Source: DASRSS01 sp963799045 (GTDB lineage: Bacteria; Actinomycetota; Actinomycetes; Mycobacteriales; Jatrophihabitantaceae). Taken from it: a stretch of DNA of 64,000 nucleotides. Location: contig CAWCVN010000007.1 in assembly GCA_963799045.1 (NCBI GenBank), forward strand, positions 248,001 to 312,000. The letters are read 5' to 3'. Shown piece after piece: positions 1 through 7,888 of this stretch. The notes beneath the pieces were generated by a model. The model made no database searches and was not told the DNA's origin. It saw only the letters and a program-made list of their open reading frames with translations. Every line of letters begins with the position of its first letter. The stretch's first letter is position 1. A program made the translations under genes and the position numbers.

Positions 1-1
1 C

Positions 2-1795
2 GACGGGCGGACCAAGCAGGCCGAGATCACCTCGCTCGCCCGCGAGTACGGGATGAGGCTGATCGGCCCGAACTGCCTCGGTGTGCTCAACACCGACCCG
101 TCCGTGCGCCTGAACGCGACCTTCGCTGCGCTGCCCATGCAGCCGGGCGGCCTCGGCCTGGTTTCCCAATCGGGCGCGCTCGGGATCGCCGTCATCGGCG
201 CCGCGGCACGCACCGGGATGGGGATCTCCGAGTTCGTGTCGATCGGCAACAAGGCCGATGTCAGCGGCAACGACCTGCTGCTGGCGTGGGAGCACGACGA
301 CAGCACCCGCGTGATCGCCCTGTACCTCGAGTCGTTCGGCAACCCACGGCGGTTCGCGCGCATCGCACGCCGCGTCGCCCAGCACAAGCCGATCGTCGCG
401 ATCAAGGCCGGACGTTCCGTGGCGGGCAGCCGCGCCGGCCAGTCGCACACGGCTGCGGCCGCGGCGTCCGACGACGTCGTCGACGCGCTGTTCGAGCAGG
501 CCGGCGTGATCCGGGTGACATCCATGGAGCAGATGCTCGACGCCGCCCGCGTGCTGTGCGAGCAGCCGCTTCCGGCCGGGCGCCACGTGGCGATCGTCGG
601 CAATTCCGGCGGCCCGGGCATCCTCGCCGCCGACGCCGCCGAGGGTGCCGGTCTCGACGTGGTCACGCTCAACGAGACCACCGAGGAGGCGCTGCGCGCC
701 GTCATGCCGTCGGCTGCGTCGTGCCGCAACCCGGTGGATCTCGGTGCCGCCCTCGGGCCAGACGAGATGGCCGCGGCGCTCGGCGTGCTGCTCGCGGCGC
801 CGGAGGTCGACGCGGTGCTCACCGTCTACACCGACACCGCCGTGCACGACGCCGGCGAGGTCACCCAGCGCATCGCCGAGGTGGCCGCGGACGGCACGAA
901 GCCGGTCGTCGCCACCCGGGTCGGCTCCCCCGCCGGCGCCGTCTCCGGTGGACCGAAGGCCCGCGCCCTGCCGGTGTTCAGCTTCCCCGAGCCCGCCGCC
1001 GCGGCGCTGGCCGCCACCGTGCGCTACGCGGCCATCCGTGACGCCGCGCCGCTGCCGGTCCAGCGACCTGCCGGCGTGGATCTGGCAGCGGCGCGGCGGA
1101 TCGTCGCCGATGCCTCGGCGGCCGGTACCGAGTGGCTGTCGGCCGCCGAGGTCGAGCAGCTGCTGCGGTGCTACCGGATCCCGGCCAGTGCGCAACGGGT
1201 GGTCACCGACGCCGACGGCGCCGTCACCGCCGCGGCCGAACTGGGTTACCCGCTGGCCGTCAAGCTGGCCAAGCCGGGCGCGCACAAGAGCGACACCGGC
1301 GGCGTCCGGCTGGGCGTCGTCGACGAGGCCCAGCTGCGCGAGGTCGTGGGCGAGCTCGGCGCGAGCACGGACGAGCCGTTGCTGCTGCAGCCGATGAGCG
1401 CCCCGGGCACCGAGGTCATCGTCGGAGCGGTTCAGCACGCGCAGTTCGGTCCCGTCGTGATGGTCGGTGCTGGCGGTGTGCTGGCCGAACTGTTCGTCGA
1501 CCGCACGTTCGGGCTGGCGCCGATCGGCTGCGACGAGGCGGAGACGATGATCGACGGCCTGCGGCTGGGCAAGCTGCTCGACGGCTATCGGGGGCGCCCG
1601 GTGGTCTCACGCGCGGCGGTGGCCGACGTCGTCACTCGGGTGGCGGCTCTCGCCGACGATCTGCCCGAGATCGCCGAGCTGGATCTCAACCCGCTGATCT
1701 GCAACGAGTCCGGGCTGTCGGTCGTCGATGCGCGGATCCGGCTGGCCCGGCCCACGCCGCGCCAGGATCCCCTCTCTCGCCAGCTGTCGGGCTGA
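2..1795 (+). CDS. ADP-forming acyl-CoA synthetase (acetate-CoA ligase family), 5' end cut off
   Basis: Enzymes of this family interconvert acyl-CoA + ADP + Pi and acid + ATP + CoA, so they can make ATP by substrate-level phosphorylation. The open frame already runs at base 2, so the N-terminal CoA-binding part lies outside the window. Visible are the SQSGALG loop, the phospho-histidine region (SHTAA, His codon 446-448), the GNSGGPG loop of the second flavodoxin-like domain (about 600-630), and a C-terminal ATP-grasp domain (about 1130-1760) with AVKLAKPGAHKSDTGGV. A GNAT domain, common in this family, could sit upstream but cannot be seen. Family assignment is secure; the true acyl substrate is not known. 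Confidence 0.9.
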   Translation, partial: DGRTKQAEITSLAREYGMRLIGPNCLGVLNTDPSVRLNATFAALPMQPGGLGLVSQSGALGIAVIGAAARTGMGISEFVSIGNKADVSGNDLLLAWEHDDSTRVIALYLESFGNPRRFARIARRVAQHKPIVAIKAGRSVAGSRAGQSHTAAAAASDDVVDALFEQAGVIRVTSMEQMLDAARVLCEQPLPAGRHVAIVGNSGGPGILAADAAEGAGLDVVTLNETTEEALRAVMPSAASCRNPVDLGAALGPDEMAAALGVLLAAPEVDAVLTVYTDTAVHDAGEVTQRIAEVAADGTKPVVATRVGSPAGAVSGGPKARALPVFSFPEPAAAALAATVRYAAIRDAAPLPVQRPAGVDLAAARRIVADASAAGTEWLSAAEVEQLLRCYRIPASAQRVVTDADGAVTAAAELGYPLAVKLAKPGAHKSDTGGVRLGVVDEAQLREVVGELGASTDEPLLLQPMSAPGTEVIVGAVQHAQFGPVVMVGAGGVLAELFVDRTFGLAPIGCDEAETMIDGLRLGKLLDGYRGRPVVSRAAVADVVTRVAALADDLPEIAELDLNPLICNESGLSVVDARIRLARPTPRQDPLSRQLSG

Positions 1796-1803
1796 TCGCG
1801 GGG

Positions 1804-1819
1804 CCCGGCCTCAGCCGGG
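1804..1819. terminator. Small GC hairpin between convergent genes
   Basis: CCCGGC and GCCGGG arms with a 4-base CTCA loop lie between the end of the acyl-CoA synthetase and the end of the leftward USP gene, overlapping the latter's stop codon. There is no T-run, so a role in termination is only inferred from position. Confidence 0.35.
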
Positions 1820-2629
1820 TTGGCCGACGAGCGCCATCGGGCTCAGGCACAGGTCCAGCAGGGCGCTCGGCACCGGCCCGATCCGCACCGACCACGGGTC
1901 GGCGCTGTGGTGACAGCCGACGACGAGCAGCTGGGCGTCGGCGGCCATGGCCGCCAGCGCCGCCACGGGATCATCGGCGCGGTCGACGACGGACAGCGCG
2001 ACGCTCGGCCACCGTTGCCGAGCCGTCTCGGCCGCCCGGGCCAGCGCCTCGGAACAGCCGTTGCCGCCCGCGCAGACCGCCGTGACGGCGCACCCGTGCC
2101 GGGTGGCGTAGTCCAGCGCGAATTCGAGCGCCACGTGACCCGTGCGCCCGGACACCAGGCCGACGACCACCTGGCGGGAGGTACGCACCGTCTCGGGCGC
2201 CTCCGTCGCCGGCACGACGACGACCGGGCAGCCGGCGTGCACCGACACCCGATGCCCCACCGTGCCCAGCAGTGACCCGGCCACATCGGCCGCACCGTTA
2301 TTGCCGATCACCACCAGCCGCGCCCGCTCGCTGGCATCGACCAGGGCCTGCGCGACGCCGTCGCGGATGAGCAGCCGGTGCACGTCGAGGCCGGGCCTCG
2401 CGGCCCGGGCGCTGGCCTCAGCCGCGGCGAGCAGCCGCTCGCCCTCCGCATCCGCGCCGCTGGGCACCGGCGCAGGCAGCGAGTCCGCACCGGGACCGGG
2501 CCGGGCCTGCGTCGCGTGCAGCAACCACAGCGTGTCCACACCGGCAACGCACTCGTGCGCCGCCCACGACACGGCGTGTAGCGCACCGACCTCGCCGTCG
2601 ACCCCGACTACCACTCGTGTCTGCTCCAC
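1811..2629 (-). CDS. Universal stress protein, two tandem USP domains
   Basis: 272 aa, GTG start. Each half is a USP fold beginning with a VVVGVDG-type strand. The first half keeps the ATP-binding loop (GNNG-x9-GTV), whereas in the second half it reads GCHH...GPV and is degraded. USP proteins act in the cytoplasm as ATP-binding regulators in non-growing cells; mycobacterial DosR regulons contain several tandem USPs. It is transcribed convergently with the acyl-CoA synthetase and divergently from the next USP, sharing the 2630-2752 spacer. Partner and exact role are unknown. Confidence 0.92.
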   Translation of the reverse strand: MEQTRVVVGVDGEVGALHAVSWAAHECVAGVDTLWLLHATQARPGPGADSLPAPVPSGADAEGERLLAAAEASARAARPGLDVHRLLIRDGVAQALVDASERARLVVIGNNGAADVAGSLLGTVGHRVSVHAGCPVVVVPATEAPETVRTSRQVVVGLVSGRTGHVALEFALDYATRHGCAVTAVCAGGNGCSEALARAAETARQRWPSVALSVVDRADDPVAALAAMAADAQLLVVGCHHSADPWSVRIGPVPSALLDLCLSPMALVGQPG

Positions 2630-2671
2630 GCCCCCAGGGTCGCCGCGCGGGTGCGTGTGCGGGTAGAGGCG

Positions 2672-2695
2672 TAGGGCCCGCTACATGACCTTGTG
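2672..2695. promoter_or_regulatory. Weak candidate DevR-type box
   Basis: AGGGCCC is followed 8 bases later by GACCTT in the spacer between two divergent USP genes. The half-sites resemble the stronger boxes elsewhere in the island, but the spacing is not canonical. Low confidence. Confidence 0.25.
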
Positions 2696-2752
2696 CTCTG
2701 TCCGGAATGCCGCACTGTGACAAGGCTGGAAAGCGAGGGCAAGGAGGACGAC

Positions 2753-3217
2753 ATGACCAACACCAGCCAGCCGGCACGATCCCGGATCGTCGTCGGAATC
2801 GACGGCTCCGAGCAGTCGAAGCACGCCCTGCGTTGGGCCGCCTACCTCGCTGAGATCACGCAGGCGGACATCACCGCGGTGGGCGTGTGGCATCTGCCGA
2901 CCGGCTACGGCGCCGTCCCGATCCCGGACGGCTGGAACCCGCGCCAAGAACTCGAATCGGCGCTGGCGGAGACGGTCGAGGAAGTGCTCGGCGATGCCCG
3001 ACCCCAGGGACTGCGACTGCTGATCCGCGAGGGCAACCCGGCGAAGGAGCTGCTCGAGGAGAGCAAGGACGCCGCAATGCTGGTCGTCGGCAGCCGAGGG
3101 CACGGCGGGTTCATGGGACTGCTGCTCGGGTCGGTGAGTGCGAGCGTGGCCGAGCACGCCGGCTGCCCCGTCCTGGTCGTGCACGGCGACGCCGTCCCTC
3201 CCGTCGCGGCGGCTTGA
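2753..3217 (+). CDS. Universal stress protein, single domain
   Basis: 154 aa. ATG at 2753 is chosen because AAGGAGG (2741-2747) sits 5 bases upstream; an in-frame ATG at 2693 has no such site. The protein starts with IVVGIDGSEQSKHAL and keeps a full nucleotide loop, GSRGHGG...LLLGSVS, near its C-terminus, so ATP binding is expected. It is the only single-domain USP here with a fully intact loop. Convergent with the PPOX gene downstream. Confidence 0.93.
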   Translation: MTNTSQPARSRIVVGIDGSEQSKHALRWAAYLAEITQADITAVGVWHLPTGYGAVPIPDGWNPRQELESALAETVEEVLGDARPQGLRLLIREGNPAKELLEESKDAAMLVVGSRGHGGFMGLLLGSVSASVAEHAGCPVLVVHGDAVPPVAAA

Positions 3218-3239
3218 GAGCCAACCGAGCCGGCGGCTG

Positions 3240-3689
3240 TCAGGCGGTCGCCGCGACCGAGGTGTCGGCCGCCGGCACGAGAATCCGCCCGGACACGAAT
3301 TCCGGGCGCACCGCCACGAAGTTCCGGTAGTCGCTGTTGAGCCAGCGCGGCAGGTCCAACGCGTCTAGCATCGCGATCTCCTGCGGATCGGTCACCGGCC
3401 GCGCCCGGCCGACGACGACCACGCTCCACCCGCTGCGCCGCTCCCGGTCGATGTGGTCGGCCTCGAACGCGACTACGGTGTCGTGCAGCGCCGCGTCGAG
3501 CTGTGACCCGGACTCGGTGCGCAGCACGATCTCGCCGTCCACGACCGAGTAGTTGATCAACGCGGCGGCGGGCAGCGCCCGCGCGGTGAACACCACCCGT
3601 CCCACCGACACGCTGCTAAGCAGCCGCATGCAGTCGTCCCGGGTGAGCAGCCCCAGGTCGCGTGGCTTGCTCGTCGCGTGCGCGGTCAT
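3240..3689 (-). CDS. Pyridoxamine 5'-phosphate oxidase-like flavin split-barrel protein
   Basis: 149 aa from ATG 3689; a GTG at 3713 would give 157 aa, and neither start has a strong ribosome site. The pattern SVGRVVF...PAAALINYSV...GEIVLRTESGSQLDAAL matches the FMN/F420-binding split-barrel family (Rv0080-like). These proteins bind flavin or F420 and reduce small molecules; the substrate is unknown. It lies directly downstream of the DevR-like gene, same strand, 52-76 bp apart, so the two may be co-transcribed. A paralogue is at 6481-6918. Confidence 0.85.
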   Translation of the reverse strand: MTAHATSKPRDLGLLTRDDCMRLLSSVSVGRVVFTARALPAAALINYSVVDGEIVLRTESGSQLDAALHDTVVAFEADHIDRERRSGWSVVVVGRARPVTDPQEIAMLDALDLPRWLNSDYRNFVAVRPEFVSGRILVPAADTSVAATA

Positions 3690-3749
3690 GACTTCGACGG
3701 TGGCAGCCGCCACAGCGGCGAGCCAGGGTCCAATGCGACGCCGACCGGG

Positions 3750-3763
3750 TGCTGAAGGTCCTG
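3750..3763. promoter_or_regulatory. Weak candidate DevR-type box upstream of PPOX gene
   Basis: On the minus strand the 52-bp spacer reads AGGACAGGACCTTC, half-sites similar to the island's boxes but imperfect. It could allow separate transcription of the PPOX gene or feedback at the regulator's end. Confidence 0.25.
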
Positions 3764-3765
3764 TC

Positions 3766-4440
3766 CTACGGACGGTGCGGCTGCGGGCCGCGCAACTCGG
3801 TTGCCAGGACGGCTGCCTGGGTGCGCCGCTCGAGCCCCAGCTTCGACAGCAGCGCGGAGACGTAGTTCTTGATCGTCTTCTCGGCCAGGAACATCTGCTC
3901 GCCGATCTGGCGGTTGGTCAGCCCCTCACCGATCAGCTCGAGCACGCGTCGCTCCTGCGGCGACAGCGCGCCGAGCGGATCCTTCGCCTCCGCCTGCTCA
4001 CGCAGCCGCTGCATCATCCGCGCGGTGGCGCCCGGGTCGAGCAGCGAGCCACCGGCGGCGATCGTGCGCACCGCGGCGAGCAGGTCATTGCCGCGGATCT
4101 GCTTGAGCACGTAGCCCGCGGCGCCGGCGAGGATCGCATCCATCAGCGCGTCGTCGTCGCCGAACGAGGTGAGCATCAGGCAGGCCGTCTCCGGCAGCCT
4201 GGACCGCACCTCGCGGCACACCGCCACGCCGTCCCCGTCGGGCAGGCGCACGTCGAGGACGGCGACGTCCGGCCGCACCGCGGGGATGCGGGCAAGTGCC
4301 TCGGCCGCGGTGGCCGCCTCACCCACGACCGTCACGTCGCCCTCGGCCTCGAGCATGTCGCGCACACCACGGCGCACCAGCTCGTGGTCGTCGAGCAGGA
4401 ACACCCGGATGGGGGCGCTCTGTGCTTCTGACTCGGTCAC
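3766..4440 (-). CDS. devR: DevR/DosR-like NarL-family response regulator
   Basis: 224 aa from GTG 4440. GAGGAGG lies 9 bases upstream of this GTG, whereas an ATG at 4449 touches that site directly, so GTG is preferred. N-terminal receiver domain has acidic residues LLDDHE and phospho-acceptor Asp in AVLDVRLPDGDG (about residue 63). The C-terminal LuxR-type HTH contains LSPQERRVLELIGEGLTNRQ and AEKTIKNYVSALLSKLG, closely resembling mycobacterial DevR, including the MFLAEKT and RRTQAAV segments. In mycobacteria DevR is phosphorylated by DevS/DosT under hypoxia, NO or CO. No histidine kinase of that type is in this window, so the partner is either elsewhere or absent. Confidence 0.92.
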   Translation of the reverse strand: MTESEAQSAPIRVFLLDDHELVRRGVRDMLEAEGDVTVVGEAATAAEALARIPAVRPDVAVLDVRLPDGDGVAVCREVRSRLPETACLMLTSFGDDDALMDAILAGAAGYVLKQIRGNDLLAAVRTIAAGGSLLDPGATARMMQRLREQAEAKDPLGALSPQERRVLELIGEGLTNRQIGEQMFLAEKTIKNYVSALLSKLGLERRTQAAVLATELRGPQPHRP

Positions 4441-4460
4441 GGTGAACATCCTCCTCGCTC

Positions 4461-4476
4461 GGCGCCGTACGGCGCC
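4461..4476. promoter_or_regulatory. Perfect 16-bp palindrome in the regulator's leader
   Basis: GGCGCCGTACGGCGCC is self-complementary and lies about 20 bases upstream of the devR-like start codon, just ahead of its ribosome site. It may be an operator or form a leader hairpin that hides the ribosome site. The sequence alone cannot tell which. Confidence 0.4.
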
Positions 4477-4561
4477 ACCTTCTGAGCTCGACGCTGGGCC
4501 TCTATCGTGCCCGCGCGAGCCCCTGCGTCTCCACTATCGCGGACAAGGACCCACCACCGCA

Positions 4562-4575
4562 GGGGCGAAAGTCCC
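4562..4575. promoter_or_regulatory. DevR-type box (GGGGCGAAAGTCCC)
   Basis: Inverted half-sites GGG-C and G-CCC around GAAAGT. It lies in the 290-bp spacer between the devR-like gene and the divergent membrane-protein gene, and resembles the mycobacterial DosR palindrome in layout. A near copy lies at 17154-17169. Confidence 0.5.
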
Positions 4576-4610
4576 ACCGCGAGCGAAAAGGCCCTGCGCC
4601 CTATCGAAGC

Positions 4611-4625
4611 AGGACCTTGGCCCCC
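4611..4625. promoter_or_regulatory. DevR-type box (AGGACCTTGGCCCCC)
   Basis: This is one of the clearest boxes in the island (GGACC-TT-GGCCC). It is about 110 bp upstream of the membrane-protein start and 170 bp upstream of the devR-like start. AAGGCCCTGCGCCCTA at 4588-4603 may be a further site. Confidence 0.6.
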
Positions 4626-4731
4626 ATCGCACAGCCCCCACCCACGTCGACTATTGGGCCGTGGCAGAACCGCCACCGAGAGTCGGCAAGGGGACAGCCC
4701 CTCGCCAGTCGTCAAAGAAGAAGGAGTCACC

Positions 4732-5319
4732 ATGAAGCGCAGAACCTTCGATGTTCTGGCCAGCACCGTCGGTCTGTTCCTGGCCGCCGTACTCGTGGTC
4801 GCCGGAGCGCTGCTCACCTGGGCGAACACGTTCGTCGGACACCAGGTGCACAACCAGCTCGCCGCGCAGAAGATCTACTTCCCGGCGAAGGACAACCCCG
4901 GCATCCAGGCGCCGGAGTTCGCCGCCATGAAGCAGTACGCGGGCGAGCAGCTGACCACGGGCGCGCAGGCCGAGGTCTACGCCGACCACTACATCGCCAA
5001 CCACCTCAAGGAGATCGCGGGCGGCAAGACCTACGCACAGCTGTCGGACGAGTCGCGCGCCAACCCGAACGACGCCAAGCTCGCCGGTGAGGTCGCGACG
5101 ATGTTCAAGGGTGAGACCCTGCGTGGCCTGCTGCTGAACGCCTACGCCTTCGGCACCATGGGCACCATCGCCGGTATCGCCGCGATCTGCGCCTTCGTCG
5201 CCGCCGGCGTCATGCTGGTCCTCGGTGGACTCGGCCTGTGGCACTCCCGGCGCACGCCGCCCGACGCCGAGATCCTCGGGCGCCACGAATCGATCAGCCC
5301 GGACCCCGCGAAGGCCTGA
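4732..5319 (+). CDS. Two-TM membrane protein of unknown function
   Basis: 195 aa, ATG 4732 behind AAGAAGGAG. One TM segment spans about residues 10-32 and a second about 140-168, with roughly 100 residues between them that are probably extracytoplasmic, then a short hydrophilic tail. The loop is rich in Lys, Gln and Ala and has no recognisable catalytic motif. It is the first gene to the right of the devR-like promoter region and precedes a USP gene by 67 bp, so it probably belongs to the same regulon. I do not recognise the family beyond its topology. Confidence 0.75.
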   Translation: MKRRTFDVLASTVGLFLAAVLVVAGALLTWANTFVGHQVHNQLAAQKIYFPAKDNPGIQAPEFAAMKQYAGEQLTTGAQAEVYADHYIANHLKEIAGGKTYAQLSDESRANPNDAKLAGEVATMFKGETLRGLLLNAYAFGTMGTIAGIAAICAFVAAGVMLVLGGLGLWHSRRTPPDAEILGRHESISPDPAKA

Positions 5320-5386
5320 GCCAGGTCGACACCTCTCGGTTGCCACGCCTCGGCGAGTCGTCGATCCGACGGAAGGAAGTACTGCA

Positions 5387-6412
5387 GTGACCACCACAGC
5401 GGACATCCTCGTCGCGATCGACGGCTCGCCGGAGAGCACCGCGGCGCTGGTCTGGGCCACGCATGAGGCCCAGACCAGCGCTCGCGGGCTCAGGCTGGTA
5501 CACGTCGTGGAGTACCTGCCCGGCTACGGCTACTTCTGGGCCTCCACGGTCGGCGCGAACAGCGCGCTGCGAGACGCCGGCGAACCGATTCTAGCGGGGG
5601 CGCGAGCCCTGATCCGTGAGCTCGCCCCCACCGTCCCGGTCGAGTCCGGCGCGATCACCGGCTCGGTCGTGCGGACCCTGCTCGCCGAGTGCGAGCGGGC
5701 CAGCCTGGCCGTTGTCGGTACCCGGGGAGCCGGGGCGCTGTCCCGGCTGCTGCTCGGCTCGGTGAGCCACCGGCTTGCGGCGCACGCGCCCTGCCCGGTG
5801 GTGCTGGTCGGCGAGCCCACGGTGTCCGGCACGACGCACAACGGCACGTCCCCCATCGACCGCATCGTGGTCGGTGTCGGCGGCCACGTGGACGGCCATG
5901 CCGTGCTCGAGTTCGCGTTCCAGGAAGCCGAACGGCACAACGTTCCCGTCGTCGCCATCCGTACCTGGGAGCCGCCCCACTCCCCCATCCCGTTCGGGCA
6001 CGATGCCCCCTCGGCCGACTACAACGCAGAGCGCGAGCACTACGAGCGCGCACACCTGCTCGATGCGCTCGCGCGCGTCAAGTCGTCCCACCCACGCGTG
6101 CAGGTCAGCTCCCGGGTTCGCACCGGCGATCCGGCCGTCCGGCTGACCCGCGCCTGCAAGCCCGGAGACCTGCTCGTCATCGGACACCGGCACTCCGGCC
6201 GCTTCTACCCCCCCGAGCTCGGCCCGGTCGCCTCGTCGGTGGCCCACCACGCCCGCTGCCCGCTGGCGGTGGTGCCGATCGAGACCGCCGCGCGTGTTCC
6301 CGCGAAGGACCGCCTCGTCCGGCACGCCGACCGGCCCGCCTCCGGGGCCGCACTCGAGACCGCCCTGACCGCCGAAGCCGGCGAGAGCACGCACCCGGAG
6401 CACCGCCCGTGA
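5387..6412 (+). CDS. Universal stress protein, two tandem USP domains
   Basis: 341 aa, GTG 5387 with GGAAGGAAG just upstream. Domain 1 begins ILVAIDGSPESTAAL and has an intact GTRGAGA...LLLGSVS loop. Domain 2 (from about residue 155, IVVGVGGHVDGHAV) has a degraded loop, GHRHSG...LGPV. A 30-residue polar tail follows. The pattern of one functional and one degenerate nucleotide site recurs in other USPs here. Confidence 0.92.
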   Translation: MTTTADILVAIDGSPESTAALVWATHEAQTSARGLRLVHVVEYLPGYGYFWASTVGANSALRDAGEPILAGARALIRELAPTVPVESGAITGSVVRTLLAECERASLAVVGTRGAGALSRLLLGSVSHRLAAHAPCPVVLVGEPTVSGTTHNGTSPIDRIVVGVGGHVDGHAVLEFAFQEAERHNVPVVAIRTWEPPHSPIPFGHDAPSADYNAEREHYERAHLLDALARVKSSHPRVQVSSRVRTGDPAVRLTRACKPGDLLVIGHRHSGRFYPPELGPVASSVAHHARCPLAVVPIETAARVPAKDRLVRHADRPASGAALETALTAEAGESTHPEHRP

Positions 6413-6429
6413 CGACTGCCCGACAAGGC

Positions 6430-6443
6430 GGGACCAAGGTCCC
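6430..6443. promoter_or_regulatory. DevR-type box (GGGACCAAGGTCCC)
   Basis: The most symmetrical box in the window: GGGACC and GGTCCC flanking AA. It lies 37 bp upstream of the PPOX start at 6481, in the position expected for an activator site overlapping or just upstream of the -35 region. Confidence 0.65.
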
Positions 6444-6480
6444 TTGGCGGCCGTCCTCGGCCCATGGTCAGGTTGAGGTC

Positions 6481-6918
6481 GTGCCGTATCTCAACGCCGG
6501 TCTGACCGCGCTCGACGAGCAGACCTGTTACCAGCTGCTCGAAAGCGCTCCGGTCGGGCGTGTCCTCGTCTCCGTGGATGCCATGCCGGCCGCGTTCCCG
6601 GTGAACTACCGATTGAACGGCGACGAGATCGTCTTCCGCACGGCGCCGGGGACGAAGCTGTCCGCCGCGGTCGACCGCACGGTACTGGGCTTCGAGGCCG
6701 ACGAGATCGACCTGACCCACCACACCGGTTGGAGCGTGCTCGCCGTCGGCCTGTCCCGGGTCGTGTCCGAGCCGAGCGAGGTCGCGGCGCTCGACCAGAT
6801 CGGTCTCGACAGCTGGTGGATCGCGCCGTCGGCCCGATACGTAGTTCTCAAGATCCAGCGGCTCACCGGCCGTCGAATCGCGGGCGAACCGCTGGTCGCC
6901 GGCCAGGCACACGGCTGA
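6481..6918 (+). CDS. Pyridoxamine 5'-phosphate oxidase-like flavin split-barrel protein
   Basis: 145 aa. GTG 6481 chosen: GAGG lies just upstream and the DevR-type box is then 37 bp away. The pattern LLESAPVGRVLVSVDAMPAAFPVNYRL...DEIVFRTAPGTKLSAAV matches the same family as 3240-3689; the two share the L-S/A-x-V-GRV, INY/NYRL and GT/GS-K/Q-L motifs. It probably binds FMN or F420 and reduces an unknown substrate. It likely has its own promoter at the 6430 box. Confidence 0.85.
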   Translation: MPYLNAGLTALDEQTCYQLLESAPVGRVLVSVDAMPAAFPVNYRLNGDEIVFRTAPGTKLSAAVDRTVLGFEADEIDLTHHTGWSVLAVGLSRVVSEPSEVAALDQIGLDSWWIAPSARYVVLKIQRLTGRRIAGEPLVAGQAHG

Positions 6919-6931
6919 TTCGACGAGATCT

Positions 6932-6967
6932 GGACGATCACGGACCTTAGTCCTCTGGTGATCGTCC
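6932..6967. promoter_or_regulatory. 10-bp inverted repeat enclosing a DevR-type box
   Basis: GGACGATCAC (6932-6941) and GTGATCGTCC (6958-6967) are perfect inverted repeats. The 16-base loop contains GGACCTTAGTCCT, a DevR-type box (6942-6954). The element follows the PPOX stop by 13 bp and precedes the next USP start by 23 bp. It could serve both as a terminator hairpin and as the operator of the USP gene. Confidence 0.5.
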
Positions 6968-6990
6968 GCGCACCGAGTTGCACTTAATGC

Positions 6991-7878
6991 ATGAGCGAAC
7001 TGCGCTACAACAAGCCCGTCCTGGTGGGAGTCGACGGCTCGGAAGCGGGCGCCCGGGCCCTGTGCTGGGCTGCCGCAGAAGCCCGCCGGCGAGGCGTGGC
7101 CCTGCACGTGGTGCACGCCGGTGACATGACCGCGCCCGAGTCACCCGCACGGCAAGCGGACGGACCGGAGGCCACCGCGCCGTACGGCCGGCAGTTGCTG
7201 GCCGACACGATCGCCACGCTCGCCGAGGACTACCCCGAGGTGCAGGTCGTCACGACACTGCGCGACGAGCCACCCGCGCAGCTGCTCACCGAGCTCAGCG
7301 CCGACGCCGACCTGCTCGTCGTCGGCACGCGCGGGCGCAGCCGGCTCACCGGCTTCCTGCTCGGCTCGGTCAGCCAGCGCGTGGCCGGCCACGCGCGCTG
7401 CCCGGTGGTGCTCGTCGGGGACCAGATGCGCGAGCCTGCACCGAGCGCCGACGTCCTCGCCGGGGTCTCGGCGACCTCCGCCGGCCGCCTCGCGCTGCGG
7501 ATGGCCTGCGACGAAGCCGCTCTGCGCGGTGTCGCGGTGCGCGCCGTGCGCTCCATGGCCGAGGTCGAATACACGGTGGCCCCGTACACGAACCTCGACA
7601 TGGACGTCGAGCAGTGGCGCGCGGCCCAGCAGAGCCTGCTCGACGAGTGCGTCGGTGAGGCGACCAGCGCGTTCCCCGACGTGACGATCAAGGCCGAGCT
7701 TGTGCAGGCGCCGGCGCACGTCGCGCTCGTGGACGCGGCGCGGGACGCTGCGCTGCTCGTGGTCGGCTGCCGCCGCCCGGACGCGAACTACCTGTCCCGG
7801 CTAGGCCCACTGGCCTCGTGGCTGCTGCACGAGTCACCCGTGCCGATTCTCGTCGTGGGCCAGACGCTGTCGCAGTGA
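6991..7878 (+). CDS. Universal stress protein, two tandem USP domains
   Basis: 295 aa, ATG 6991. Domain 1 begins VLVGVDGSEAGARAL and has GTRGRSR...LLGSVSQRV, an intact nucleotide loop. Domain 2 (from about residue 150) has GCRRPDA...LGPLASW, degraded. Its promoter region carries the boxed hairpin at 6932-6967; no convincing Shine-Dalgarno is present, so translation may start on a very short leader. Convergent with the nitroreductase gene. Confidence 0.92.
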   Translation: MSELRYNKPVLVGVDGSEAGARALCWAAAEARRRGVALHVVHAGDMTAPESPARQADGPEATAPYGRQLLADTIATLAEDYPEVQVVTTLRDEPPAQLLTELSADADLLVVGTRGRSRLTGFLLGSVSQRVAGHARCPVVLVGDQMREPAPSADVLAGVSATSAGRLALRMACDEAALRGVAVRAVRSMAEVEYTVAPYTNLDMDVEQWRAAQQSLLDECVGEATSAFPDVTIKAELVQAPAHVALVDAARDAALLVVGCRRPDANYLSRLGPLASWLLHESPVPILVVGQTLSQ

Positions 7879-7888
7879 ACCGAGCGCC

